This document shows, piece after piece, positions 12,501 to 19,800 of a DNA stretch of 64,000 nucleotides (the first letter of the stretch is position 1; every line of letters begins with the position of its first letter). The notes beneath the pieces were generated by a model that did no database searches, was not told the DNA's origin, and worked only from the letters and a program-made list of their open reading frames with translations. This stretch comes from Xenorhabdus nematophila ATCC 19061. GTDB taxonomy: Bacteria; Pseudomonadota; Gammaproteobacteria; Enterobacterales; Enterobacteriaceae. The position numbers and the translations under genes are program-made. The stretch covers positions 1,936,005 through 2,000,004 of the forward strand of contig NC_014228.1 in the NCBI RefSeq assembly GCF_000252955.1. The letters run 5' to 3'.

Positions 12501-13427
12501 AACAATATCATCCTGACCACTGAGCCGGGCAAGTACGATACTCCAGGCTGCCAGTACGGTCATAAACAAGGTTGTGTTATGACGCTGTCCAAGTGATTTC
12601 AGTGCGTTCAGTAAAGTGGTATCAAATTCAACAGGGATTTGACTGCCGGCGTAAGTCTGCACCGATGGGCGTGGTCGATCTGTCGGCAGATCCAGCAAAG
12701 CGGGTGCCCCTTCAAGTTGTGTACACCAGAAGTCACGTTGTTGAGTCAGGGCATTGCCCTGTAACCATTCACGTTGCCAGACAGCATAGTCAGCGTACTG
12801 AATGGGCATGGGAGGCAGCGGGTTATCATGGCCGTGGAATGCTGCCTGATAGAGAGCACCCAGCTCATGCACCAGTACACCAATCGACCAGCCATCAGAG
12901 ATAATGTGATGCTGGCTGAGCAGCAGCACATGCTCTTCGTCTGTCAATTGCAATAATTGACCCCGGATCAACGGACCTTGAGTCAAATTAAACGGGGTCT
13001 TGGCTTCAAGAGCGGTGAGTTCAGTCATGCGCTGAATACGTGCTTCTGCATCTAATTGCCGCAGGTCTTCATTGGACAGTGTAAAACCGATGTCAGCAGG
13101 ATCAATGTATTGGCAAGGCTGATCCTCGGTTAGCCTGAAACGGGTGCGCAGGCTTTCATGACGGGCGACCAGATGATTCAGCGTCTGAGTCAGGGCTTGG
13201 TGATTCAGCTGGCCGATCAGGCGCAATGCCACGGGAAGGTGATAGGCCAGACTGGCAGCAGGATCGAGCTGGTTCAGAAACCACAGGCGTTGCTGGGCGA
13301 AAGACAAGGGTAAAGGACGATCACGCGCTACCGGCTTAATGGGGGGGCGCTTTTGATGTTTCCGGGCTTGGAGTTGTTCCTTGATTTTCTTTTTCAGAAC
13401 CGCCCGTTTCAGATTATCGAGATCCAT
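1..13427 (-). CDS. Non-ribosomal peptide synthetase, third gene of the cluster (partial, runs off left edge)
   Basis: Large NRPS; at least 4475 codons are in the window and the frame is still open at base 1, where it reads as C-domain sequence. Order: N-terminal docking helix (MDLDNLKRAVLKKK), C8-A8-T8, C9-A9-T9, dual C/E10-A10-T10, C11-A11-T11, start of C12. C active-site motifs (HHIxxDG) lie near residues 173, 1237 and 3432; the C/E10 motif HHLVSDH near 2353. A-domain SGSTG loops lie near 650, 1729, 2848 and 3917, and T-domain GGHSL serines near 1044, 2127, 3240 and 4313. Specificity codes suggest X, Ala, beta-Ala, Pro. The start at 13427 is supported by AAGGAA just upstream and by alignment with the start of the preceding gene. 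It begins 11 bases after that gene's stop, so the genes are very probably co-transcribed and translationally coupled. The chain terminator (TE or other) must lie off-window. Family certain; product inferred. Confidence 0.95.
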   Translation of the reverse strand, partial: MDLDNLKRAVLKKKIKEQLQARKHQKRPPIKPVARDRPLPLSFAQQRLWFLNQLDPAASLAYHLPVALRLIGQLNHQALTQTLNHLVARHESLRTRFRLTEDQPCQYIDPADIGFTLSNEDLRQLDAEARIQRMTELTALEAKTPFNLTQGPLIRGQLLQLTDEEHVLLLSQHHIISDGWSIGVLVHELGALYQAAFHGHDNPLPPMPIQYADYAVWQREWLQGNALTQQRDFWCTQLEGAPALLDLPTDRPRPSVQTYAGSQIPVEFDTTLLNALKSLGQRHNTTLFMTVLAAWSIVLARLSGQDDIVIGAPVANRPHRELEGLIGFFVNTLALRVTLDNTPRVADLLTHIRERALSAYAHQDLPFEQVVEALQPERSLSYSPIFQVMLAFNNTPAKTLTLPGLQLAPAEQMRHSTHFDMTLSLTETDAGLFGELEYAVDLFDSATIKRTVSYLKQVLIEMIKDETQLIANLTMLPDAERQQLLVEFNATASDFPQDALIHQLFEAQAAKTPDATAIVYGEQSLSYGELNRRANRLAHYLIAQGVRPDARVAVCTERNPRMVIGLLAILKAGGAYVPLDPAYPAERLAYMLDDAAPVTLLTQTDWVDKLSSALPTIFLDNDELLLAAQPTDNPNPQRLGLTPHHLAYVIYTSGSTGQPKGVMIEHQSLCNLMTTQQNTLALTADSRVLQFASNSFDACIWECCMAFQSGGSLYLAKRADILPGAVLSGYLRDNLISHVLLSPTALAAMDSLPDTLHTLLVGGEACPATLVKRWSQGRRMLNAYGPTEITVCATIYSCAPYSDDRTEDNPPPIGRPIANTQIYILDAHAQPVPRGVIGEIYIAGAGVARGYLNRPELTAERFLTDPFSTNPDARMYKTGDLGRWLSDGNIEYLGRNDFQVKLRGFRIEPGEIEARLKQCHGVREAVVLAREVLAYNDMTGQKRLVAYLLPQAGVELEPAELRQQLTQYLADYMLPSAFVTLESFPLTPNGKLDRQALPDPDASALVVHRYEAPSGETEIALAEIWQNLLGLEHVGRHDHFFELGGHSLLAVRLVVHIRQTLARELSLQQLFAQPVLMQLAHTLTDSATTTHAIIPVADRSQPLPLSFAQQRLWFLGQLDPAASQAYHLPAALRLSGSLDHHALTVALDRLVARHESLRTRFVLVGGQPCQHIDPADIGFTLSFHDFCQLDPELHTQRVAEFAEQEAQIPFDFTQGPLIRGQLLQLADEEHVLLLTMHHIITDGWSLSVLVRELGAFYRAALNDDDDPLPPLSIQYADYAVWQHDMLQSASLTEQRDFWCSQLDGIPALLTLPTDRPRPALQSYVGDHVPFHLDAPLLASLKTLGQRHNSTLFMTVLTAWSIVLSRLSGQDDIVIGTPVANRPHHELEELIGFFVNTLALRVTFNHDLSVAELIAQVRERALAAYDHQDLPFEQVVEALQPERNLSYSPVFQVMLALNNTPAQALTLPGLQLKPCEQSQHKTHFDLTLSLTETETGLAGALAYAADLFDTTTIERMVGYLTNILTAMTDDETQTIAALPMLTETERQQLLVEFNATASDFPQDALIHQLFEAQAAKTPDATAIVYGEQSLSYAELNQRANRLAHHLMAQGVRPDDRVAICVERNLETIAGLLGILKAGGAYVSLDPAYPSERLAYILEDAAPVAIVTQKTLADKLSGSVPAVFIEDILNDPKFTRTRSCTGTLSFTGTQSSDNPDAQVLGLTSSHLAYVIYTSGSTGLPKGVAIAHRNTVNFLTWAKRTFSPEELNQTLFSTSLNFDLAVYECFAPLISGGTVHIIPDALSLITTEHSATKYVSTKQVATLLNTVPSAIAHLIEANAIPAKIHTVNLAGEALKPHIVEHLFSRSTVQNVCNLYGPSETTTYSTWTRMDRETGFVSHIGRPIANTRIYILDAQQQPVPIGVAGEIYIAGSGVARGYLNRPELTAERFLIDPFCSDLNARMYKTGDLGRWLPDGNIEYLGRNDFQVKLRGFRIELGEIEIQLMKCEGVREAVVIVREDLAYQNIAGQKRLVAYLRPQDGVELIPAELRRKLAQHLAEYMLPSAFVMLNAFPLTPNGKLDRQALPAPDSSAVVARGYEAPIGEVETALVQIWQDLLKLEQVGRYDHFFELGGHSLMIVNLIEQLHNFGWRLDVRSVFATPVLNELAQSILASQNDTRDFVVPPNLIPADCTEITPEMLPLVSLSQDEINAITDTIPGGVSNVQDIYPLAPLQKGILFQHLLQTQGDDYLLQSMLAFDTRERLDAFLNALQTVINRHDILRTSAYWQDLAEPVQVVWRQATLSANLFTPATTDDVTSQLRAHTDPRRHRLNLGHAPLFATDFAHDPIQNEWLLSLRFHHLVSDHMTLELIFAEIALVLQRNKLKHDPLQEQAEILPPALPYRNFIAQTLSMPMTAHEDYFRARFADIDEPTAPFGILKVQSDHSAINEARRPIEPELAKAIRSQARRLGISPSVLFHVALAQVLAHTSGHDDVVFGSVLLGRLQGISGAGRILGMFINTLPMRISLNEHSALEVVKATYRNLTELLEHEQAPLSLAQQCSGVAQPTPLFSVLLNYRHNHVNESDAVNAAWAGMRVLAAEERTNYPISLSVDDSGTDFHLMAQTVDSLDPARIINYLVTAIRGLIETLIHHPQQPILQVPVLPAAEQQQLLVDFNTTQVDFPQNALIHQLFETEAARHPADIAIVCRSTVCRDTVYSDTVHENQSLSYDELNRRANRLAHYLITLGVRPDDRVAMCVERSLEMVIGLLAILKAGGAYVPLDPAYPAERLFYMLEDSAPVVLLTQTASDNIFTHTDPLSIPTVILDAQTSLMETQPDHNPEVSALTAHHLAYVVYTSGSTGLPKGVMNSHQALCNRLLWFVRDILTHPLVAALKTSISFVDSVTETLGTLLSGGKLVVFNDHEVKDLVRFSEGLQRFDVNYLVVVPSLLKLLIQNHGESLKSIRTLICSGEKLAPELAREVVTHCPWLRLLNFYGSSEVTGDATWYEYSAEHGVPEAAVIGRPIANIQSYILDSHGRPVPLGVTGEIYIAGNGVARGYLNRPELTAERFLADPFSAHPDARMYKTGDLGRWLPDGNIEYLGRNDFQVKLRGFRIELGEIEARLAGYHGVHEAVVLAREDEPGQKRLVAYLRPQEGFELKPAELRQELAQHLADYMLPSAFVTLDAFPLTPSGKLNRQAFPAPDSSSVIAQRYEAPVGETETALAQIWQTLLGLERIGRHDHFFELGGHSLLAVQLVARIRQSLARELPLHKIFTQPVLMMLAHTLGEIAKTTQTVIPTTDRSQPLPLSFAQQRLWFLGQLDPSASQAYHLPAALRLTGSLNHHALTFALDSLVARHESLRTRFVSIEGQPFQHIDPADCKFSLSCQDLRQLSPELHNQRVAELAALEARTRFDFAQGPLIRGQLLQLADEEHVLLLTMHHIITDGWSIGVLVRELGVFYRAALNGENEPLPSLPIQYADYAVWQRDQRQEATLKSQRDFWCTLLEDIPALLTLPTDRPRPSVQTYIGGQVPFCFDAPLLASLKKLGQRHNTTLFMTVLSAWSIVLARFSGQDDIVIGTPVANRPHQELEGLIGFFVNTLALRVRFSDNPSVAELLAQIRERTLAAYAHQELPFEQVVEALQPERSLSYSPIFQVMMTLNNTPAQQLTLPDLQLSSIEQVHYGALFDLTLSLAETESALVGTLSYAADLFDSDTIERLIGYLKNILTAMSTDETQSVATLPILPDSERQKLLINFNATEANYPEDTFIPPLFEIQAAQNPNAPAVVLGDQSLSYAELNHRANRLAHYLIALGVRPDERVAICVERSFDMVVGLLAILKAGGAYVPLDPAYPAERLAYMLRDAKPVALLTQNALADRLNSAIPSAGHITVVLDTEEQAQILMKQPAFNPDPYALGLASHHLAYVIYTSGSTGLPKGVEMPLAVLSNLLLWHRHATSQPSGAGKTLQFAALGFDVAFQETFTTLCEGGCLVLINETVRREPHQLLRLIEQEQIDRLFLPYIALQQLAEAASDGQEDIACLAHIVTAGEQLRITPAIQHLLQRAGNCRLHNHYGPSESHVATAYILDKQREQWPLFPPIGRPIANARIYILDGYGQPAPLGVAGEIYIAGTGVARGYLNRPALTAERFRPDPFSANPLARMYKTGDLGRWLPDGNIEYLGRNDFQVKIRGFRIELGEIEAKLMDCRGVREAVVIAREDEPGQKRLVAYLRPLDGAELVPAELREQLSRHLADAMLPGAFVTLETFPLTPNGKLDRQSLPVPDASSVAMRCYAAPVGETEIVLAQIWQTLLGLERVGRHDHFFELGGHSLLAVRLVVRIRQTLARELSLQQLFAQPVLMQLAHTLTDSATTTHAIIPVADRSQPLPLSFAQQRLWFLGQLDPAASQAYHLPAALRLSGSLDHHALTVALDRLVARHESLRTRFVLVGGQPCQHIDPADIGFTLSFHDFCQLDPELHTQRVAEFAEQE
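390..3609 (-). other. NRPS module 11: LCL-type C, A (proline), T
   Basis: Approximate limits. Code DVQFVAHVAK, matching the proline pattern DVQxxAHVxK. The T domain and the start of the following C domain (1-508) duplicate those of modules 8/9 (9811-10318). Confidence 0.8.
3610..6949 (-). other. NRPS module 10: dual C/E, A (beta-alanine-like), T
   Basis: Approximate limits. The usual FDxxxWE is replaced by FVDSVTE, so the conserved Asp235 is absent and Asp sits at 236; the code reads VDTVISFGDK. Loss of Asp235 with Asp236 is typical of beta-amino-acid domains and close to published beta-Ala codes (VDWVISLADK type). The N-terminal His motif is QHLLQTQGD. Three 15-bp repeats lie at 5294-5338. 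Confidence 0.65.
5294..5338. repeat. In-frame tandem repeat, 3 x 15 bp
   Basis: Units at 5294-5308, 5309-5323 and 5324-5338 share the core tAtAAACAGTA / tACAAACAGTA. They encode five-residue repeats of the CRDTV type just before the A1 motif of module 10. Confidence 0.8.
8306..8359. repeat. In-frame tandem repeat, 3 x 18 bp
   Basis: Units at 8306-8323, 8324-8341 and 8342-8359 share CCTGTGAATGAT-like cores. They encode degenerate six-residue repeats in a variable loop of the module 9 A domain. Confidence 0.8.
8661..8795. repeat. Duplicated C-A linker, module 9 copy
   Basis: Counterpart of 11853-11987 at an offset of 3192, with only a few differences seen by eye. Confidence 0.85.
9811..10318. 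repeat. Duplicated T-C block, copy 2
   Basis: Matches 1-508 at an offset of 9810. Covers T8 and the start of C9. Since copy 1 is cut by the window edge, the true length of the duplication is unknown. Confidence 0.9.
10788..11855. repeat. Duplicated A-domain core, copy in module 8
   Basis: Almost identical to 30781-31866 (module 2), with scattered single-base differences and an 18-bp indel. Spans the A-domain core from the A1 motif (LSYxELN) to near the A7/A8 region, including every pocket residue except the Lys517 position. Confidence 0.92.
11853..11987. repeat. Duplicated C-A linker, module 8 copy
   Basis: About 135 bp nearly identical to 8661-8795 (module 9 linker and A-domain start). It abuts the end of the A-core duplication shared with module 2, marking a recombination junction within the A1 motif. 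Confidence 0.85.
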
Positions 13428-13438
13428 GTCATTCCTTA

Positions 13439-16400
13439 TCATTTGTTATTGTCTCCGCCTAAAATTACCATTAATTCTTCTGTTGACATTGAATCCAATG
13501 CGTTCTGGAGCGATTCCATGTCGTTTTCCCCTATTGCATCCATTTGCGCCGTCAAAATGATGTCAGCCTGTGCTGCCAATTGTGGGAAAAGGAATAATGA
13601 AGAGATGGGAATATCAACCAAAAATTGATCTTGTATACGTGTTGCCAATTGCACGAGCATCAGGGAGTGACCGCCAAGCTCAAAGAAATGATCGTGCCGC
13701 CCGACCCGCGCTAATCCCAGTAAATCCTGCCAAATCTGAGCCAGCATGATTTCTTCGTCACTGTTCGGTGCTTCATAACTGTGAACGACCACGGAGGACA
13801 CATCCGGGGCAGGGAGTGCCTGACGATCAAGTTTGCCATTGGGCGTCAGCGGAAAGGCGTCGAGTGTGACAAATGCACTGGGCAGCATATAGTCAGCAAG
13901 ATGCAGGGCGAGTTGCTGACGCAGTTCGGCTGGGATCAGTTCAGCCCCCTCCTGCGGCAACAGATAGGCGACCAGACGTTTCTGGCCTGTGACGTTTTCA
14001 TCAGACATATCTTCACGGACAATCACAATCGCATCATGTATACCGTGGCACTGTTTTAGTCTGGCTTCAATTTCGCCCGGCTCAATGCGGAAACCCCGCA
14101 GTTTGACCTGAAAATCATTGCGGGCAAGGTATTCGATATTGCCGTCTGGCAGCCAGCGGCCGAGATCACCTGTTTTGAACATGCGCATATCCGGCGCAGA
14201 TGAAAAAGGATCAGGCAGGAAACGTTCAACGGTAATATCTGGATGGTTCAGGTAACCACGGCTGACACCTGCACCGGCTATATGGATCTCACCAGTAACA
14301 CCAATAGGGGTAGGCTGACCCCGTGTATCCAGAATATAAATTCGGCTATTAGATATCGGGCGTCCGATAGGAATGGGGCTGTTAACCTTGACGGGGGAGT
14401 TAATAGCATAGGTTGCGGCAGCGACAGTGATTTCTGTTGGGCCGTACGCGTTAATCAGATGAGCGGGTTGGGATTCGGCTAATTGCAGGCGCTGGATTTT
14501 CCGTGGATCGAGCGCATCCCCCCCAATAAGCAGGTAGCGTAATTGCCCAAACAGGGGAATGAGTGTTTCGAGATATTCATTGAACAAGCCCGTGATCAAC
14601 AAGAGGGCGGTGACTTTTCCCTGAAGCAATGAATCCCGGAAACGAATCGGGTCGAGTAATACGGATTGTGAAACAATATGCAGGTGCCCGCCGTTTAATA
14701 AGGCAGACCAGATCTCCCAGGTTGAGGCGTCAAAAGCAATATTGGCACAATGGGCCACACAATCGTCAGCACCAATGGCAACGTAAGAATTACCGATAAC
14801 CAGGTTATTGACATTGCGGTGTTCGACCATAACCCCTTTGGGGCGTCCCGTTGAACCGGAAGTGTAGAGCACATAGGCCAGATGACGTGACGTCAGACCT
14901 AATGCCTGCGCGTCAGGATTATGGTTTGGTTGTTCCGCTAAGCAGGGTTCTTGATTATCAATGACCACAACCGGAAGCGTACAATCACTTGGAAGCAAAC
15001 CTGAAAGTTGGTCGGCATGTACGGCCTGAGTCAGTAAAACAACGGGGGCGGCATCTTCAAGCATGTGGGCCAGTCGCTCGGACGGACACGTCGGATCGAG
15101 CGGTACATAAGCGCCACCGGCTTTCAGAATACCCAGTAAACCGACGACCGTTTCCAGACTGCGTTCAGCACAAATTGCCACGCGATCGTCCGGTCGCACA
15201 CCCAATGCAATCAGATAATGGGCCAGCTGATTGGCACGACGGTTGAGTTCACCGTAGCTCAGTTTTTTATCTTCAAACACCGCCGCGATAGCATCAGGAT
15301 GATTGGCTGTCTGAGTTTCAACGCGCTGGTGGATCAGGGCATGTTGAGGAAAATCGGCTTGAGTGGCGTTGAAATCTATCAGCACCCGTTTTTGCTCAGT
15401 CTCCGGCAACACAGGAATATCCAGGATCGATTGCTGAGGATGGTGAGCCAAAGCATCAACCAAACCCTTCACAGCAGTCATCAGATAGTGAATAACACGA
15501 GTTGGATCGATGCTTGCCACGGTCTGGGCGGTCAGATAAAAATCAGTCCCGAAATCATCGACTGATAAAGTAATGGGGTAGTTAGTTTGCTCTTTTGTGG
15601 TGATAGCACGTATGCCAGACCAAACAGCATCAGCAGAGTTTGTTTCAGCGGGCCGGGAGTGACGGTAATTAAGCAAGCTACTGAACAACGGCATGGACTG
15701 CGCCACGCCGCTGCAACCTTGTGCCAGCGCCAATGACGCCTGTTCATGTTCCAGCAACGTCATCAGATTATGGTAAGTGGATTGCACCACGGCTTGAACA
15801 GGCTGACCTGCCAGTGAAATACGCACAGGCAGGGTATTGATAAACATCCCCAGAATCTGGTCTGCACCTGCCCCTCCCTGCAAACGCCCCAACAATACGG
15901 AACCAAAAACCACATCATCACGACCGCTGGTTTGTGCCAACACTTGTGCCCATGCGACATGAAACAACACGCTTGGACTGATTTTCAGACGCTTAGCATG
16001 GATGCGGATAGCTTCTGCCAAAGCAGGATTGAGGAGAAGACGGTCTTCCGCGATGGGGGCATCATGGTTTGCAATAGAAAGCACACCAAACGGTGCGGTG
16101 GGTTCATCAATATCAGCCAGTTGGGCACGAAAATAAGCTTCGTGTTCTTCCGTTGGTGTGTGCAGCGTCTGGGCGATAAAATTGCGATAGGGTAAGGCAT
16201 TGGGCAGCTTTTCCGCATTGCCCTGCAAGATCAGGGCGATTTCAGCCAGAATCAGCTCCAGTGTCATATGGTCGCTGACCAGATGATGGAAACGCAAAGC
16301 CAGCAGCCATTCGTTCTGCGCTGAATCGTGGGCAATGTCAGCAGCAAACAGCGGTGCCTGATTCAGGTTTATTCGGTGTCGGCGCGGATCGGTGTGGGCC

Positions 16401-16869
16401 TGTAGTTGAGCAAGGATCGGTTGAGATGAAATATCGCTTTCTGTGGCGGGTGCAAAGATATTGATAGCCAGAGGCGCCTGACGCCAAACGACCTGTACCG
16501 GTTGTTTCAGCCCCTGCCAATAAACCGCCGTGCGCAGAATATCATGACGATCAATCACTTGTTGCAAAGCCTCTAAAAAGCGATCAAGACGATGGCGATT
16601 ATCGAAGGCCAGCAGGCTCTGCAACAGATAAGTATCTCCCTGATCCTGCATCAGATAATGGAACAGAATACCTTCCTGTAAAGGTGACAGCGGGTAGATA
16701 TCCTGTACCTGACTTGCCCCGGCGGGAATAAGATCCACAATGTCATCAATTTCTGTTTGGGAGAGGGCAACCAACGGCAGCATATCGGGGGTGATGGCAG
16801 TACAGCCTTCAGGAACAAGGTTAGGAGGAACAATAAATGCGTGAGTATCGCGCCGGAGAGTCTGTGCCA
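13439..16869 (-). other. NRPS module 7: dual C/E, A (hydrophobic, unassigned), T, docking tail
   Basis: Approximate limits. The N-terminal His motif is HYLMQDQGD, with Tyr in place of the second His. The A code reads DAWLLGAVAK, one position away from modules 2 and 8, so a similar hydrophobic substrate is expected. Confidence 0.7.
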
Positions 16870-19800
16870 TATCAGTGAGGACAGGGGTGGCAAACACACT
16901 GCGAACGTCAAGCTGCCAGCCGATGTGGCGGAGCTTTTCCATCAAACTGACAATCATTAATGAATGACCGCCAAGTTCAAAAAAATGGTCATGGCGACTG
17001 ACTTGTTGCAGTTTCAGCAGGTTTTGCCAGATTTCGGCCAGAGCGATTTCTGCTTCACCTTGCGGCACTGCATAATCACGGGATATCACAGCCGATAAAT
17101 CGGGGGCGGGCAGTGCCTGACGGTCAAGTTTGCCATTCGGTGTCAACGGAAAACTTTCCAATATGACAAACGCACCGGGCAGCATATAGTCGGCAAGATG
17201 CTGGGTAAGTTGTTGACGCAGTTCGGACGGGACGAGCTTAACCCCTGTCTGGGGCAATAAATAAGCCACCAGATGTTTTTGCACTGTGCTGCTTTCATCC
17301 AGAAGATCTTCACGTACCAGGACCACAGCCTCTTGTACACCGGGGCATTGTCTGAGCCGGGTTTCTATTTCGCCCAGTTCAATGCGGAAGCCACGGAGCT
17401 TGACCTGAAAATCATTGCGACCCCGGAATTCGATGTTTCCATCAGGCAACCAGCGACCGAGATCACCGGTTTTGTACATACGGGCATTCAGATTTGAAAC
17501 AAATGGAGAAGCAAATGGATCAGTCAGGAAACGTTCTGCTGTCAGTTCGGCATGGTTCAGATAACCCCGAGCAACACCGAAGCCGGCAATATAAATTTCC
17601 CCTGTGACGCCGAGGGGAACGGGCTGACCATACGAATCGAGAATATAGATTTGGGTATTGGATATTGGCCGGCCAATAGGGATAGAGCGCGTCACATCAA
17701 TAGACAACGGAATAGTATAGGTTGCAGCAAATGTTGTGGTTTCTGTCGGGCCATAGCCATTGAGTAAATAGGTTGGTTTTAATACAGCAGATTGCACTTG
17801 CTGAATTTTATTGGGATCAAGCACATCGCCGCCAATGAGCAAGTAGCGCAATTGTCCAAGCAGGGGCTTGAGGGTGTCGAGATATTCATTGAATAACCCC
17901 GCTGTCAACCAGAGCGCGGTAACTTTGCCCTTGATTAATGAATCGCGAAACTGAGCCGGATCAAGTAACACGGATTGTGAAACAATGTGCAAACGCCCAC
18001 CATTAAGCAGGGCAGACCAGATCTCCCACGTCGATGCGTCAAAGGCAATATTGGCGCAATGAGCCACGCAGTCTTCAGCAGTAATATCGGCATAACCATT
18101 ATTGATAATCAGCCGATTGACATTGTGGTGTTCAACCATCACCCCTTTGGGTTGCCCTGTCGAGCCGGAAGTGTAGATCACATAAGCCAAATGACGTGAT
18201 GTCAGCCCTGACGCTTGTGCTGTCGGGTTATGGTCGGATTGTGTTGCCAATAGTTGTGTTGCCGGTGGTGTATTTTGCTCATCAAGCATCACGACAGACA
18301 TCATGGCAGGCAAGGTGCCGGACAGCCTGTCGAACTGGGCTGTCTCGGTCAGTAATACCACGGGCGCGGCGTCTTTGAGCATATAGGCCAGCCGTTCAGT
18401 CGGATAAGCCGGATCGAGGGGAACATAGGCACCGCCTGCTTTAAGGATACCGAGTAAACCCACGATGGTTTCCGGACTGCGTTCTAAACAAATGGCAACC
18501 CGGGAGTCAGGGCGCACACCTTGCGCGATCAAATAATGCGCCAGACGATTGGCCCGACGGTTCAGTTCCCCATAGCTGAGGGTCTGCTCTTCAAATGCAA
18601 TGGCGATCGCGTCGGGATTGCGCTCAGCCTGTGCTTCAAATAATTGATGGATCAGGGCATCTTGCGGAAAATCTGTCTGAGTGGCATTGAACTCCACCAG
18701 CAGTTGTTGCCGCTCTGAATCATACAGCATCGGCAGAGTCGCAACAGGCTGTTTTTCATCAGCCACCATTGCCGTCAATACATGGATTAAATAGCCGATC
18801 ATGCGTTCCACGGTTGCGGAATCGAACAGGTCAGCGGCATATTCCAGATCACCGGCTAAACCCACTTCTGTTTCACTCAGGGATAACGCCAGGTCAAAAT
18901 GGGCGCCACGGCGTTTCTGTTCAACCGGGGTGAGTTGTAAACCCGGTAACGTCAGCGTTTGAGACGGTGTGTTATTGAAGGCCAGCATCACCTGAAAAAT
19001 CGGGCTGTAGCTCAGGCTGCGTTCGGGCTGCAATGCTTCGACGACCTGTTCGAAAGGTAGATCCTGATGGGCATAGGCGGTGAGTGCCTGTTCCCGTACT
19101 TGTGCCAGCAGCTCAGCCACATTGAGATCACGATTGAATCTGATACGCAAGGCCAGCGTATTGACGAAAAAACCTATCAATCCTTCAAGATCATGATGAG
19201 GACGGTTAGCCACAGGTGTACCGATAACCAGATCATCCTGACCACTGAGCCGGGCAAGGACGACACTCCATGCGGTCATCATGGTCATAAACAGCGTGGC
19301 GTTATGGCGCTGGCCGAGCGCCTTGAGTGATGCCAATAATGAAGCGTTGAGCCGGAAAGAAACATGCCCCCCGACATAGCTCTGTACCGCCGGGCGTGGC
19401 CTGTCCGTAGGTAATTCCAGCAAGTTTGGGGCATCTTTAAGCCGGTTACACCAGAAATCACGTTGTTTTGTCAGGCGTGTCCCTTGCTGCGGGTTACCCT
19501 GTAACTGATCTTGTTGCCAGACCGCATAATCTGCATACTGAACAGGCAGCTCCGGCAGGGAAGCATCATCATTATCCAGTACTGCACGGTAATAATCACC
19601 CATCTCACGTACCAGCACACCGACAGACCAGCCGTCGGTGATAATGTGATGCAAAGTGAGTAATAGTACATGCTGCTCATTGGTCAGTTGCAGTAATTGA
19701 CCACGAATAAGGGGTCCCTGAGTTAAATCGAAAGGTGCCTGCGCTTCAAGATCGGCTATTTCGGTCACACGTTCATCGTGCAAAGCCGGGTCAAGCTGCT

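Larger units (their letters stand above)
10195..13427 (-). other. NRPS module 8: docking helix, LCL-type C, A (hydrophobic, unassigned), T
   Basis: Approximate limits. Code DAWLLGAVCK, identical to module 2. The DNA of the A-domain core (10788-11855) is almost identical to that of module 2, while the linker just before it (11853-11987) is almost identical to that of module 9, so this A domain is a mosaic. Confidence 0.75.

Noticed and set aside
195-13000. Many 60-160 codon plus-strand ORFs across the NRPS region
   Set aside because: They are antisense or out-of-frame shadows of repeated NRPS coding sequence with no independent family signal.
1-13427. Possibility that the leftmost NRPS gene is frameshifted or fragmented
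   Set aside because: The frame from 13427 reads through expected C-A-T motifs in every stretch I translated and is still in C-domain sequence at base 1.
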